Assembly (NCBI GenBank): GCA_003508835.1
Contig: PUFA01000066.1
Span: 2,294,001 to 2,358,000 of the forward strand
Direction: 5' to 3'
DNA length: 64,000 bases
Source of the DNA: Eonycteris spelaea
Lineage: Eukaryota; Chordata; Mammalia; Chiroptera; Pteropodidae
The notes beneath the pieces are model-generated. The model was not told the DNA's origin and did no database searches. It saw only the letters and a program-made list of their open reading frames with translations. Of the stretch, positions 35,123-47,739 are shown in pieces. A program made the position numbers and the translations under genes. Positions within the stretch are counted from its first letter, which is position 1. The number at the start of each line of letters is the position of its first letter.

Positions 35123-35240
35123 GAACCAGCTGTTGTTGTGGCAAGCGGCCGGCCACCCCCGGTGCCGGGGGACCTGGCAGAGGCTCGGGCAGCTCCGGGA
35201 CTGTTCTTGCCCTGAGGTCCACAGCCTCTTCTTCATCTAG
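35123..35240 (+). pseudogene. SBSPON-like exon 5: intact C-terminal tail and stop
   Basis: AG acceptor at 35121-35122. The frame from 35124 reads NQLLLWQAAGHPRCRGTWQR, then CSCPEVHSLFFI and TAG at 35238-35240. Human SBSPON ends NQTLHWQAIGNPRCQGTW...CSCPAVHSFIFI, so the stop is at the same place. No break is seen in this exon. A G-quadruplex-prone C-rich run (35303-35335) follows in what would be 3' UTR. An AATAAA lies at 35618-35623. Confidence 0.9.
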
Positions 35241-35617
35241 CGCTGCAGCCCCCTAACCGTCCAGCCCCTTTCTTTCCAAAGCCTTCTCAGTTGGCAGGGA
35301 ACCCACCCCCCCACCCCCAACCTCACCCCCCGCCCAGCTTGGGATCCCACGACACCAGGGAGCGAGGAGAAGTCTGCAAATTTGAGACTAGAGGAAGAAG
35401 CCTCGTCCTTATGTTGACACTGAAAATAGCTCTGTGTTTCCACTGGGTGTCAACTGAGTCGCAGCCTTGCGAACACCTCCCTCTAGTTCGGGGCTTCCCA
35501 AATGTCATCTGCTAAACACACTCTGGTGGCTTTTGCCCTGTTCTCCTTACCTGTGCACTGATTTTTTTTGTTTTTGTGTGTTTTTTTTGACTCTCTACTC
35601 CTTTTTTTTTTTTCTTA

Positions 35618-35623
35618 AATAAA
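35618..35623 (+). terminator. Candidate poly(A) signal of the SBSPON-like locus
   Basis: First clear plus-strand AATAAA after the exon 5 stop, 378 nt downstream. It is AT-rich context and could be chance. Confidence 0.35.
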
Positions 35624-36349
35624 TTTATTTTAAAAGACAGCTTATACTTAAATACATGTGTTTAAAGAGGAACTGTTTTATCACAACTAGAGATAAATAT
35701 GTCATAGTAGCAAATATTTATTAAGTACCTACACTGTGCCATACACTGTCCCAGGATGGGACATTAAATAATAATGTCCCACTTTACACGTATTGACTCA
35801 TTGGATCCTGAGCTAGGTGCAATCATTACCTCCATTTTACATCTGAGGCAATTGAGGCACAGACAGCTAAAGCCACTTGCCCGAGGTCACTCAGCTACTG
35901 AGTAGCAGAGCGGGGTTTTGACACCCAGGAGCGACATCTACTGCTAAGATTCCCTGCACTCGCAGTATGTCAGCACCACAAGGACAGGGTTTTCGGTCTG
36001 CCTCGTTCCCCGCTATGTCCCCTATGCCTAGAACAGTGCCTGGCGTGCAGTGATGCTCAGTAAAATATTTGCTGAGTAAACGAATGAGTAGAGGAACGCT
36101 CACTTGCCGTAATTCAATGGCAATCAGGAAATTGAATACGATGGAAACCAAACAAGTGTGGCTAGGTCTTGTCGCCTGCCCAAGTTGCTGAACATAAAGC
36201 CTCTCTTCTTGTTTAAGCAAGAAATTAGAATGTGTTTGAGGGACAGTACGGACACACGGGTATTTGATGGCGACTCGGTCCTTGACGAATTAGAACAATT
36301 ACAAGAGACTTGAAAGGGGGCTAATTTTCTCCCCTTGCAAGTCCGCTGT

Positions 36350-36710
36350 TATTCATATATATTTTTAATGGCTTTATTGAGATATAATTCACGTACTATA
36401 CCATTCACTCAGTTAAAGGTACCGTGTAGTCCTTTTTCGTATATTCATAGGATTGTATAATCATTACCAAGGTCAAGTTTTAGAACAATTTCTGTCCTCC
36501 TGAGAGAGTCCTCGTACGCATTAGCAGTTACTCCCCATTGTGGGGTCAGACCTCGCTAGCCCTAAGTAACCACTAATCTGCTTTCCATTCCTGTGGATTT
36601 ATTTATGCTGAACATTTTATATAAATGGAAACATACGAATGGTCTTCTATATCTGGTTTCTTTCGCTTAGCATAATGTTTTCAAGGTCCATCCATCTTGT
36701 AGTTTATTAT
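36350..36710 (-). mobile_element. Antisense old L1 fragment
   Basis: Reversed L1M 3' end: ggctttattgagatataatt, gtataatcattaccaaggtc, aaccactaatctgctttcca. Confidence 0.85.
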
Positions 36711-37819
36711 TTAATGTCCCATCCTGGGTGTAAGACCATCTCAGTGGAGTCCCCCACTTGAGGAAGCACTACTGTCATGAAAGGAGATTTGGCGGGGGAG
36801 TCGCGGCTCACTCCCTTCCCTCGCTACGAGTGTGCCGGCCCAGTGTTCCCTGCCTTTGGACTCAGGAGCATGGAGTATGGAATTGGGGGAGGGGGTGTAT
36901 CTTTTGGCGGTCCTTGGCACTGGGCAGCAACTGGCCCAGACGGTGCCGCTACTCGGTCCTCCTTCCTAAATCAGGACTCTGGCACTTCTGGGAATCACTG
37001 TCTGTTCCTCTCTCTGGGAGTGGATGAGTCACTGGCAAAGCTTTTCAGCAACACCTGTGTATGCTGGTCTGGGGTGAGGTGCTGGGGCAGTGGAGGGACA
37101 ATGTGCAGACTGACCAGGAGGCCAGCGAGGCCGACTCACACCCAGGCCAGGTTTCCGAGAAGCCAGCTTTCCCTGCCTCTTTCCCGACACTTGTTTTGGC
37201 CATAGGAGGCCATTTTATGTGCAAATTATTTTATGCGTAAATCATTTTACATGGGTACGATACTGTCTTCCCGAGCAGTCCGTAAGTGCCTCAATTGCCC
37301 AGGCTCTGCAGTATGTACTTTTTGGAGTCTTTCATATCTACCGTTTCCCCCCATCCCTAAATAGTGATGCCTGTTTTAATCCTCTCAAGGACCCTGTAAG
37401 GCAGGTGACCTTTTATCCATTTACAAATAAGGAAACTGAGGCTCAGGAAAGTCAAATGACTTGCATGAGCTGTCATGAGTAGGAAATCCTGGAGCTGGGA
37501 TTGGAACTGAACTCCAAAGCCTGAGCTCTTGATTGGACAGGAAGGCAGAGGCTGTGGTGGGGAACAGCTTGGTTACAGGTATCCGGAAGGCGGAGCCATC
37601 TCTTGGGTGCCATGAAAGGGGGCGTTGACCTTGGGTACTTCCTCTGGAGTGTGTTGCTGGAGCTTGTGCAGAGTCAGGGAATCTGCTGGGGAGGGAGAGG
37701 TATCTCCATCCAGCTAATACTTTTTTTAAAAATCAAAAATGTATTGAGGATGGAGGTGGGGAGCCTGTAGTGTGATGTTTCTAGAGCTTTGCCCCACACC
37801 TAAGGACCTCAAGTCAAGG

Positions 37820-38345
37820 CCCTTTGGGGATGAGTGACAGAATTCAACCAACTCTAACAAAAATAAAACCTTTTGGACTCATGTAGTTAAAATATCCAGG
37901 ATGGATCTGCCTTTAGGTGTAGCTGAATCCAGGGGTTTAAAAGTGAAAGCTTATATATCTTTCTTTTGGCTCTGCTCTCCTTTGCATTGGCTTCATTCTT
38001 AGGTAGGCATCTTGCGGGGGCATAGATGGCTGCCAGGAGCTCTAGGTTTTCTTCCTCCTAGTTCTTCAGCATTGCTGAGAGGAAGAGAGATTCCAATTTC
38101 CAATGGCCTTAACCTCAGCTAAAGTCCTGGGGTTGCTGCTCATTGGCCTGACTCATCTCACATGCTCATGTCAAAACCAGTCAGGCCGTGGGGAATGGAC
38201 TGCTCTGATTGGCTGGGGATGGGCCAGGTGCTCACCCCTGGAGGTAGGGGAGGAGTCAGTCCTACTTGAACCACATGGACCAAGAGTGGGGAAAGGATAG
38301 TTCCCCAAGGAAAACTCAGGGTGCCGGTATCAGAAGCAGCAGGTG
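37820..38345 (+). repeat. Dispersed repeat family X, copy 4
   Basis: Contains tgagtgacagaattcaacca, ttggcttcattcttaggtag, ctctgattggctggggatgg and tgaaccacatggaccaagag, in the same order as copies 1-3. Confidence 0.75.
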
Positions 38346-41214
38346 TTAGGGATGGGCAGGTCCAGAACAACAGACATCCTCCTCATGGGATATGAAGGAG
38401 CTACCATCCATATATCTGGCTTTGCCACCAACTTGCTATGTGACCTTGAGCAAGCCCCTTCCCCTTTTTGATCCCCAGTGTCCCCATCTGTATAGTGATG
38501 ATCCCGATGGACTAATCCAGCTCTGAACATCTGAGGCTAGCAGACTTCATTTAGCTAATGGCCCAGCATTCTAGCTTAACAGATCCGAGCTGTGATTTAG
38601 GAATGCATGGCCTTCACAAACCCTGGGCTTGAACTTGGGACCGGACATCCAGCCTCCTGTTCCTGCCCATCCCAGAAGGGTACAGCCTGTGATGATGGGA
38701 GGGGAGGGCTCCGAGGAGGTTGCTTTGCACATCCCCAGCATTCTCCATCTATAATTGGCTCCAAATGAAATGATCTCATTCCTGAACACTGAGAAGAAGG
38801 GCGGGGGGGGGGGGCAGAGAAACAGCTCCCTGGCAGCATCTGACATAGTTTGTGACTAACCCTTTTTCCTGCAGGAGAGAGGGAGATGGTTTGCTCTCTC
38901 AAAGACGATGTGAAAGTTTGAAAAAAAAAAAAAATCTTGGTAATAGATTGAGGAGGCTCCCGCTATCAGGGCTTTTGAGAAGCCCAAGGTATTTCTCCAC
39001 TCTGTCCAAACCAGGTATCTTCTGACTGTTGCTCCCGAGTCTGCTTGACCACCAGTCACTCATGTTAACACCTGGCGGGGAGAAGGTGCGCGCACGTGGC
39101 CAGTTCATCCAGCGATTTGTCTCGTTCTCACTAGGGGTCTGAGCCTCTGCTGAAGCTCATTTAAATGCCCATACATTCGTTTTGAAAGACGAGCTCCTAA
39201 TCAACTTTTAAAAAACTTGTCACAGCACCATCTGTTTGGCGTTTGTCACTATCGCATTACATAAGAGGAAAGACATTTTTAAAGAATGCGGCTGCATTTA
39301 GTAATTGGATCTCCGGAGAGGAGCCAAGCCGGGCGGATGACACCGTGATTCAGAAATGCCATAGGCCCTTCTCCGGGGTGCGGCGGCCTCCCCAGATTCC
39401 ACGCGGTCGTGGCAGAGACCTGAGTGCGGCGGCCCAGCTTGGGAGACAGGCTCCGGTGGCTTCTTCTCCTCTTACTTTTCTCTCCCTCTCTTATGTTACA
39501 TCCTCTCCCGTGAGTTCTCCTGAGTTCTCCCCTATCCCTGCCACCTCAGATCAATGCTCTGCTGTATTAGCGAGGACCAAATTAATTCACGTCCCGAAGC
39601 CCCCGTTTCCTCATCTAGAAAATAACTGAGCACTGCTGTGAGGTTTCAGTGTATTAGTACCTACAGGGCCTGGGACACAGTGAGCACTTGGTAAGTGTTA
39701 GCCATTACAGAAAGCTGTGTCTGATGCATCGTAGGTGCCGAATTCATGTCGGTTCTCTTTTTCCTTCTCTTTCCTTTCATTCAACAAGTATTTAGGAACA
39801 CTTCGAGGCAAACTGGGCAGTTAGTTACGCAGCACTGAGGAGGGCCCGGGCTTGGGGTAATGCTCTGTAGCTGTTGTTTTGAATGCGTAATAGTTTTTAA
39901 ACAAGGGGCCCTGCTTTTTCATTTTGCACTGGGTCCCACCATTTATGTCACTGGTTCCCCCTAGACATGTAGAACGATGCTATGTTTTATTGGATTGCCC
40001 CATGTTTAACCAACTGAGTCCACATATTAAAGCCAGGAGAGTTCACATAAACATCTGGCATATTTTGGAAAATCAGAACATCTTGCCATAGTGGGTCTGC
40101 ATTTCCACACGCTGCCAGTGATGGGCTGGAGCCCTCGGCCTAAGGCACGTGCTTCCGTCTGGCACTTCTAGGGGCTTTGAACCGAGTCTCTTTGCTCATC
40201 TATAGAGCATCCAGCATGGCGGTTGGGGTCATGGTCTTTGCCAGATATGCTTTCTGCTTTGCCCGTTAACAGCCATTTAATCTTGGGCAAGTAGCTCTTT
40301 GCCTGAGTTTTCCACCTGTAAAGTGGAGATGATGATGATAATAGTAACCTCTCTTAGATGTGAAGGTTAGGCTGGTTAATATATGTGGAGCATTTAGGAC
40401 ATACTGTGTTATTATTGCTAGTTTTTTTTGCTCTCACCTGGTGCAGAGGCTCAGACCCCACATCTGAGGGCTGTCCCTCGAGGAGCTAGAAGCTGGACCT
40501 GTAGCAGCTGTCTGTGAGGTCACTTCTTCCCGCCATCTTAAACAACGTCCCTTGTTAATGTTCACTCGCTCTCCACCTGCAGTATTAGAGTTCACAAGTG
40601 GTTCAACCTGGGCTTTTTGCTCCCCTCTCCTAGCTCCAGGTGTGGGCATGATCGGTCCTGGGTGGACCAATCAGCATAGTCCATCCCTTTGGCTCTAGAG
40701 AGTGGTTATGGGAAGAGCATATGACTCAAGATGGTTTAGTCAGTGTGATTCCTGGGGCTTTCGCTACGCTGTTGGGAAAAAGCAGCTCTGTTTGAACCAA
40801 GACTTCTAGCTGTAATAATGATATAACCTTGGAGCTCCTAGTGAAGGTCCACTACATGGAGAAAGAGAGAGAGAAAAAACTGAGCTAAGACATCTTTACA
40901 GCCCCATGGATCAAGCCGTTCCTGAAGCCATTACCCTAAGGCTTTTAAGTTCTACGAGTTCAGATTTTTTTTCCAGTTTGAGAGGGCATCTGAGATCTTG
41001 TGCTTGGGATCTTTATACATTATCTCCTATACTTCGGAGATGAACCCTGTGGAGAAGTGGCTGAGATTATAAAAGATTGAGCCTCGGGGAGTAAGTGGCT
41101 TGTCCAGGGTCACACAGCAGTCAGTCGTTGGAGCTCGGATTCAAACTCAGGTCTCTCTGACTCCTGAGTCTTTCTTCCATTCCACATTGTCCAAACTCTG
41201 GACAAGAAAGACCG

Positions 41215-41410
41215 TGGGGGTAATAGACAAAAGACCTGAGTCTCATTTTAGCCACTGTTTTGCTGTGTGACCTTGATCAAGTAGTTTCTCCAATACGAGC
41301 CTATCTGTAAAATGGGAAAATAGTAATGCCTACCCCATCCGATTGCTGTGAGTTTTAAATGAGATAACCCATGTAAGCAAAGTGCTTGATCAGGGCTGGG
41401 TATGTAGCAG
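41215..41410 (+). mobile_element. MIR SINE
   Basis: Contains tgctgtgtgaccttgatcaa, tctgtaaaatgggaaaatag and gtaagcaaagtgcttgatca. Confidence 0.8.
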
Positions 41411-41989
41411 TGGACATGAGCGATTATTGTCATGGCTGTTTTCGAGGGAAGAAAGGGGTCCTGGGGGCTTTATTCCTCCACCTGCAGCCAATATGCTCCC
41501 TACCCCCTACAGGTCTCAGGTTCCCAGTAGCCTTGGGTGGAGGCTTCATCCATCTCCTGCCAGACTCAGACCTGGCTCACTTACCCGGGAAGAAGGCACT
41601 TAAGGAGCTGTTCCCCCAGTTTCTCTTTTAATTTTCATTACATAAATTTCACATTTCCTGGAATAGAGATCTTGAATGGTTGGATTCATTTGGAAATCAA
41701 GTCAGAAAAGGGCATCATTTATATTAATGGTGCCTCGAGTCTGGCTCACAAGGAGGCTGAGACAAGGATGAATGGAGGTGACTCCAGGCTGAGCTCAGAT
41801 GTTGCCTTGGCTGAGCAGGTACCTTTAGATTTAGGCTGGGACCATTCCTATTATGTGGGAGGCTGCTGGGTGCAAGGCCTGTGTTGCGCCTGGCTGAAAC
41901 CCCCAGTGGCTGCCACTGCTCTCAGAGAAGACTCCATGTCATTCACCCAGCTTGACAAGGGCTTTGCGGTGGGCTCCCTCTGACCTCTC

Positions 41990-42295
41990 CCACCTCCTGC
42001 CCACCATTCTCCTCTTCCTCAACCTTCTCCAGTCAAGCCAGCTCCAGAGGACGTTCCTGCCTAAGGGCCTTTTCACTTGCTGAGCCCTCTGCCTGAAAGT
42101 CTGCTCTCCCAGCTCTTCCTGTGGCTAGCCCCTTCCTGTCAATCAGATGTCGTTTCGCAATCACCACCTCTGGGGTCGGGGGTCGGGGGTCGGGTGGGGT
42201 AGGGGTCTTCCATGACTGCTCTACGTCACCACCCATTTCATTTTCTTTATACTGCTGAGCACTAGTCTATGTCTCGTTGTTTACTTAGTTGCCTA
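41990..42295 (-). mobile_element. Antisense L2 fragment
   Basis: Contains agggccttttcacttgctga, gccctctgcctgaaagtctg and a ctgctgagcactagtctatg end. A G-rich run lies within at 42173-42205. Confidence 0.8.
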
Positions 42296-42299
42296 TTTG

Positions 42300-42535
42300 T
42301 TTATTGGCTGTGTCCCCTAGGAAAGGGGCCATAGACTGGTGCCCGTCCATGGCCTGTTAGGAACAGGGCCGCATAGCAGGAGGTGAGCAGTGGGGAGCGA
42401 GTGAAGCTTCATCTGTATTGGCAGCCACTCTCCAGGGCCAGCATCGTCGCCTCAGCTCTGCCTCAGATCATCAGGCATTAGACTCTCATAGGAGCACCAG
42501 TCCCTGGTGCCAAAAGTGTTGGGGACCACTGCCCT
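42300..42535. mobile_element. hAT-type non-autonomous DNA transposon remnant
   Basis: Contains ccatggcctgttaggaacag, gcatagcaggaggtgagcag and a terminal gttggggaccactgccct resembling the CAGGGGTCCCCAAC end of Tip100-like hAT elements. Confidence 0.75.
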
Positions 42536-44259
42536 CTGAGAATATAAAGTCCATGAGAATGCAGATTAGGTCTCGTTCACCTTTTGTCTCCCTAGGGCCT
42601 GGCACGGAGAAGGTGCTCAATAAATGTTTGTGGAATAAATGTGAACTCTGTGCTGTGTGCTGGGAACACAGGTAAGAGAAGGTTACTGCCTGTATGGAGC
42701 TCGTCATCTGGTACAGAGAGGGACAAGCCACAGTAACTAACATTTAGGGACTGTGACAAGGACTTTACAAGAGCTGACACATTTAATCCTCACGGAAGCC
42801 CTTGGAGCTACTTGTCACCAGTACCAGTTCATAAAGCACAGAGAGGCGAGATAACTTGTCCAAGTCACACAACTGGAAAGTAGAGAAACCCGGATATGAA
42901 CCTGGGCCGTCTGGCTCCCACATCTGCTACGTTAACCAGATCACCTAAGTCACAGGACGTCAAAGCCTGGAGCTGGAAGGGCTGTGATGGAGCAGGCTCG
43001 GGAGGCCACAGGAGCCCAGAAGAAATACCAGATGCTGCAGCCTTTGATGGCGACAGGGGTCAGCAAAGCCTCCTGGAAAATGCAGTGCCTTCACTGTGTA
43101 TAGAATTATTTATTTTCACCTTTACATTATAGCTTGAGAATCGTTAATATCTTCACATTCTCCATAGTCAAAATTTTAAGTCATGCGTATTATTCCAGTG
43201 AGAGGCCGTGCTATTCCTCACGGTTGGGCAATGACATGCTTGTGTTTTGACCTTCTCCTGGACGCTGCCACTCATTAGTGGTATGATGAAGTTCAAGCCC
43301 GGTTGGAATCCCAGCTCCTCCCCTTAGCTCCCAGGGTTCTACATGCCTGGGACAAGGCGCATCTCCAAAGTAACTAAGGTGGTTAGATAATTGACAATCA
43401 AGAGCCCTTCCCACCCCTCCGCCCTCCATGCCTTGGTGTTATGTGGGACCCAGTCTCCCTAATCCCAAGAGGGACTGAGCTGACATTCTCCCCAGCTCAG
43501 CGGGTCCTTGGAAATTACGTTGGTTTACGAAAATAAAGAAATGTGATATTTCAACAAGAAGCTAGTGGCGGTGTTTGCCTCTGGAGAAGGGAGCTGGGTG
43601 GCTGGAAGACAGAGCGAGAGGGAGATTTTCCTTGCAGAACCCTTCGTACCTTTCCCATCGGCACCACATGCAATCATTGCGTAGTAAATAAACAACATTT
43701 GAAACAACTTAAAAGAAAGAAATGTATCTTTGCATACCGTCTGTGGACTAAGCTTTATCGGATAATATTCTTTCTGTATTCACTTCAACAACATGGGGAG
43801 CAGTTATTATTGTCCGTGCTTGACAAATAAGGGAACTGAGGCCTGGATGGCGGCAGGGACTTGCCTGAGGTCATACGGTGAATTAGTGCCGGAACTGAGA
43901 CTTCATCCTGCTGAGGAAGTCTCCACCCCACCAGGGGCTTCTTCACCAACAGAAGCCATGTCGAGGTGTTGGATTGAGGCGTGGTGATACCATACGGCGG
44001 TTGCACGTTGCATTCATGTCATGCGATCTGGGTTCAAATCCCAGGGGTCACTTGCTTGTCGGGTGAACTTCGGTAAATCATGAAGCCTCTGGGAACTCAT
44101 TCTGTGATATCTGGGCCCTAAGATGGCCTACAGTGAATCTTAATTCCTGGTAGTCAGTCCCTTGAGTCATCCGCTTTCACAGTGAATCGAGCTGACGTGG
44201 GTGACCAACAGGATATTGCAGGAGTGACAGTGTGTGTGGTTTCCAAAGCTGGATCTTAA

Positions 44260-44600
44260 AAAGACGTGTGTGACAATAGACTATTATTCAGCCCTTAAAA
44301 AGGAGGAGAATTCTGACACGTGCTACAACATGGAGGAACCTTGAGGACGTTACGCTGAGTGAAATAAGTCACAAAAAGACCGTATGATTCCACTTATATG
44401 AAACCTGGAGTAGTCAAATTTACAGAGTAGAATGGCGGTCGCCAGGGGACGTAGGGAGTGGGGAGTGAGGAGTTATCGTTTAATGGGTGTAGAGTGTCAG
44501 TTTTGCACGATGTAAAGAGTTCTGGGGATGGGTGGTGGTGATGGTCGCACAACCCTGTAAACGTTCTTAACTCCACTGAACTGCACACGCTGAAAAACGG
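44260..44600 (+). mobile_element. Old L1 3' fragment
   Basis: Contains acaacatggaggaaccttga, acgctgagtgaaataagtca, tgattccacttatatgaaac and a taatgggtgtagagtgtcag end. Confidence 0.85.
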
Positions 44601-46865
44601 CTAGAGGTGGTGACGTCTGCAACTTCTGTCTTCCTCCGGGATCACTCACTCACTGGGGGAAGCCCTCGGCCAGATTGCGAGGGCGCTCAAGAAACCAAAT
44701 GGAGAGATTCATGTGGTGAAAGACCTGAGGTCTCCTGCCAATGGCCTCACGTCCGCTTGCCAGCCACGTTAGGGGGCCAGCCTCAGAGGACCGTAGCTCA
44801 GCCGACGTCTTGACTGGCTGTCATCGGAGGATCCCTTTTGGAACCACGCAGCTAAGCCACTTCTGAGTGCCTGAGCCACAGGAACTGTGTGAGGTAAAAA
44901 TAAATGTTTATTCTCATCTTAGGCCACCAAGTGTTAGGGGGTGATTCGTTGTGTAGCCGTGGAGAACAAGGTTCCCCATCTGTAAACAAGGACGATGATA
45001 ATTTCACAGAGTTGCCGTCGATGATACGTTCATGATGACACCCATGATGATAATTGCATGGGTTGTGTTTCATCGAGTTGCTGCTAAGAATTAATTAGAA
45101 AATGCATGTGAGGTGCTTGGACAGTGCCTGGCACACAATAAATGTTAACTAGTATGAGTTTAGGTTCTTCATGATTTCTCGTTTGTGAGGGCCTCCGCCT
45201 GGGCAATAAATCCCTATTAAGGATCAGACGTAGGCCTCAGGCTGCAGTGGAATAATCGTGATGGTAACGACAAGAGCTACCATTATTGAGCGCTCACTGT
45301 ATGCCAAGCCTTGGGTTTAGCACATCTTTTCATTGAAACACTCCAGCACTCCCTTGAAGTGGATATTATTTTCCCATCTTACAGTTGAGAAAGCCAAGGG
45401 CCAGAGGGAGAAAATGACTTGTCGTAGGTCACATAGCCAGAATTTGAATGCAGATGTTTCAGGCCCCAAAGTTTCTCTTCCGAACCGCTAGATCGAGCTG
45501 CAGCTTGAAATTCCCCAAAGACCATCTTTTCCCTTTAGCAATTTCCCCTTTATTATGCAGGGTTAATAGCGAACACATCTGACAACCAAACCATATGTTC
45601 TCTTATCGCTCATCAAACTCTCTCTCCCTCGGGAGACCAGAGAGTGGACTTCCTCGGAAGTTTTGTTTTTCTGCTTCCAATATCCTCTCCCAGACTCTCT
45701 CTTTCAATACCCAGGAACGGGAATAAGAACAGACACGTGTACAGAAAAGCACAGAAGTATCTGCCTGGCCTCCGTCCGCCATGGTGTATTATCAGTGGTG
45801 GTTTCATTAGCCGCAAACCTTTGCAGCCTGGCGCCTCCAGACATACCGCCAGCTGGCTCTTCACAAACAGCTCTCCTCACGTTTACTGTGGGAACATGTG
45901 GCCATCAGGAGGGGCATGTCCCCAGACAGGCAATGAGCTCAGGACATGGATATCGCCACACCTGCTCCTTTCCCCAAGGTGGGTGGGAACAGTTGTGCAG
46001 CTTCTGACAACACAGCCTTTTTGTGTGTGTGTGGGCAGAAGGGCAGACAGGGGCCAAACACAGCTGATCAGGGTCCAGAGGGAGGGACCAGGATGCCTGC
46101 ACCTGCGAGGCGGCAGCAACAGTGGCCATGCTGGGCCTGCTTTCCCCCATACCATGGCTTCTCAGATATTTTCGACCATGAGTTTCAGAAAGATGTATTT
46201 TTGCATCATGACCTGTAACGCATGCACACACACAATTGAAATGACAGTTTCGTAAATCTGTACTCACCTTATTATGAACAATGCATTCAGGTCTATTCTA
46301 TGCTGGTCTAGTCTGGTCTATATTATTCTTTCATTTAAAAAGGGCTAGCCATGACCCATGAGATAGATTTCAAAGTCTCTTAATGCAGGGATCTGGGTCT
46401 GTGAACTCGGATGCGACAAAACTCTATATCTTTATTTTCACTGACCTCTAGCTGAAATGTAGCACTTCAGGTGACGAATCATAGTGGTATTAGCAATACT
46501 TATGACATTGTCACTAATAAAAATTATAGATTTTTTTGTAGCCCCTTCTGGCTGTTCGGGATGCTTCAGAACAGCACTTATGCTTTCAACTAGCTTGAAA
46601 GTATTGTAGTTTCTAGACCCATTGCTAGATCTTATTATTTAATCTGTTAATAAAGAAGCATATATATTATTTAAAATACTTTGATAATTGCATTTTAATA
46701 GAGTTCTTTTGTAAACCTATGTATTTTATTGTATGCACTTAAAATTATTCTTCTGAAAAGAGGTCCGTGGGCTTTATTGGACTGGCCTGGGGGTCCATGG
46801 CACATGAAGTTCTCAATAAATGTTTGTGGAAAGCAAAAAGACGTGAAGAAGGGAGAAAAACAAAG

Positions 46866-46937
46866 GGGAAGGAAGGAAGGAAGGAAGGAAGGAAGGAAGG
46901 AAGGAAGGAAGGAAGGAAGGAAGGAAGGAAGGAAGGA
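46866..46937. repeat. (GGAA)n microsatellite
   Basis: About 18 perfect GGAA units. Open frames through it encode only Lys/Glu/Gly/Arg (plus) or Phe/Leu/Pro/Ser (minus). Confidence 0.98.
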
Positions 46938-47039
46938 TTTCTGATTGGTTCTTTATTTGTGATTTCTATCTCTGTCAAACTTCTCATCTTGTTTGTGTAT
47001 TATTTTCTTGATTTTGTTGATTTGTCCTTTTGTTCTTTG

Positions 47040-47630
47040 TTAGATCAATGAAGAATAAGAAAAAAAAAGTTTTTATTTTACTTTCACTTAATCCTTCTTT
47101 GAAAGTCTTTCCTTTTTTTTTTTTAATGCAGATTCGAGTTTCTGACCTATATCATCTTCCTTCTCTTTAAAGAACTTCTTTTAACCTTTCTTGCAAGGCA
47201 GGTGTAATGGCAAAATTCCTTCAATTTCTGTTTGTCTGAGAAGTTGTTATTTCTCCTTCACCTTTGAAGGATAATTTTGTAGGGTACAGAATTTTTTCTC
47301 TCCACACTTTAAGTTGAATGAAATTCTTACCTTTGTTCCTCTATAGGTAACATACTTTTTTCCTCTGGCTTCTTTCAGGACTTTTTCTTACCTTTGATTT
47401 TCCTGTAATTTGAAAACGACATGTCTAGGTATAGTTTTTTGAGCATTTATCCTACATGGTATTCTCTGAACTTCCCAGGTCTGTGGTTTGGTGTCTGACA
47501 TTAATTTGCTGAAGTTCTCAGTCATTATCGTATCAATATTTTCTTTGTTCCTTTCTCTCTTCTCTTTCTTGCGGTCCCATTATGCATATATTATACCTTT
47601 GTGTTATCCCACAGTCCTTGGCTATTCTAT
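47040..47630 (-). mobile_element. Antisense old L1 fragment (internal)
   Basis: Contains tttcttgcaaggcaggtgta, tttctccttcacctttgaag, gataattttgtagggtacag and acttcccaggtctgtggttt, typical of L1M in reverse. Confidence 0.75.
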
Positions 47631-47651
47631 TCTCTCTCTCTCTCTCTCTCT
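47631..47651. repeat. (TC)n repeat
   Basis: About 10 TC units at the end of the L1 fragment. Confidence 0.9.
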
Positions 47652-47739
47652 TTTTAAACATGTTTGTTCTCTTTGCTTTTCAGTTTTCGAATTCATGTTC
47701 TACTGGAGGGAGGAGTTTACATTCTTATTGGAAGAAGAT

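Larger units (their letters stand above)
20194..35240 (+). pseudogene. SBSPON-like gene (somatomedin B + TSP1 domains), five exons, decayed
   Basis: Five exons with canonical GT/AG borders: 20194-20405, 26218-26412, 29163-29240, 31461-31626 and 35123-35240. They total about 769 coding nt (about 256 codons; human SBSPON has 264, from memory). In order they encode a signal peptide, a somatomedin B domain, a thrombospondin type 1 repeat, a linker and a conserved C-terminal tail ending at the same place as SBSPON. SBSPON is a secreted matrix protein. At least four frame disruptions exist: one in exon 1, one in exon 3 and two in exon 4. Two somatomedin B cysteines and one TSP1 cysteine are replaced. 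Introns are retained, so it is not a processed copy. The neighbour KCNB1 and the convergent orientation mirror SBSPON-KCNB2, suggesting a 2R ohnolog. Since ZNFX1 and KCNB1 here also have one frameshift each, some breaks may be assembly errors. Four in 769 nt still exceed that rate. Confidence 0.85.

Noticed and set aside
20194..35240. Calling the SBSPON-like locus a processed retrocopy
   Set aside because: Exons are separated by introns of 2-6 kb with GT/AG borders, which a retrocopy would lack.
46729..47051. Lys/Glu/Gly-rich open frames
   Set aside because: Produced by the GGAA microsatellite.
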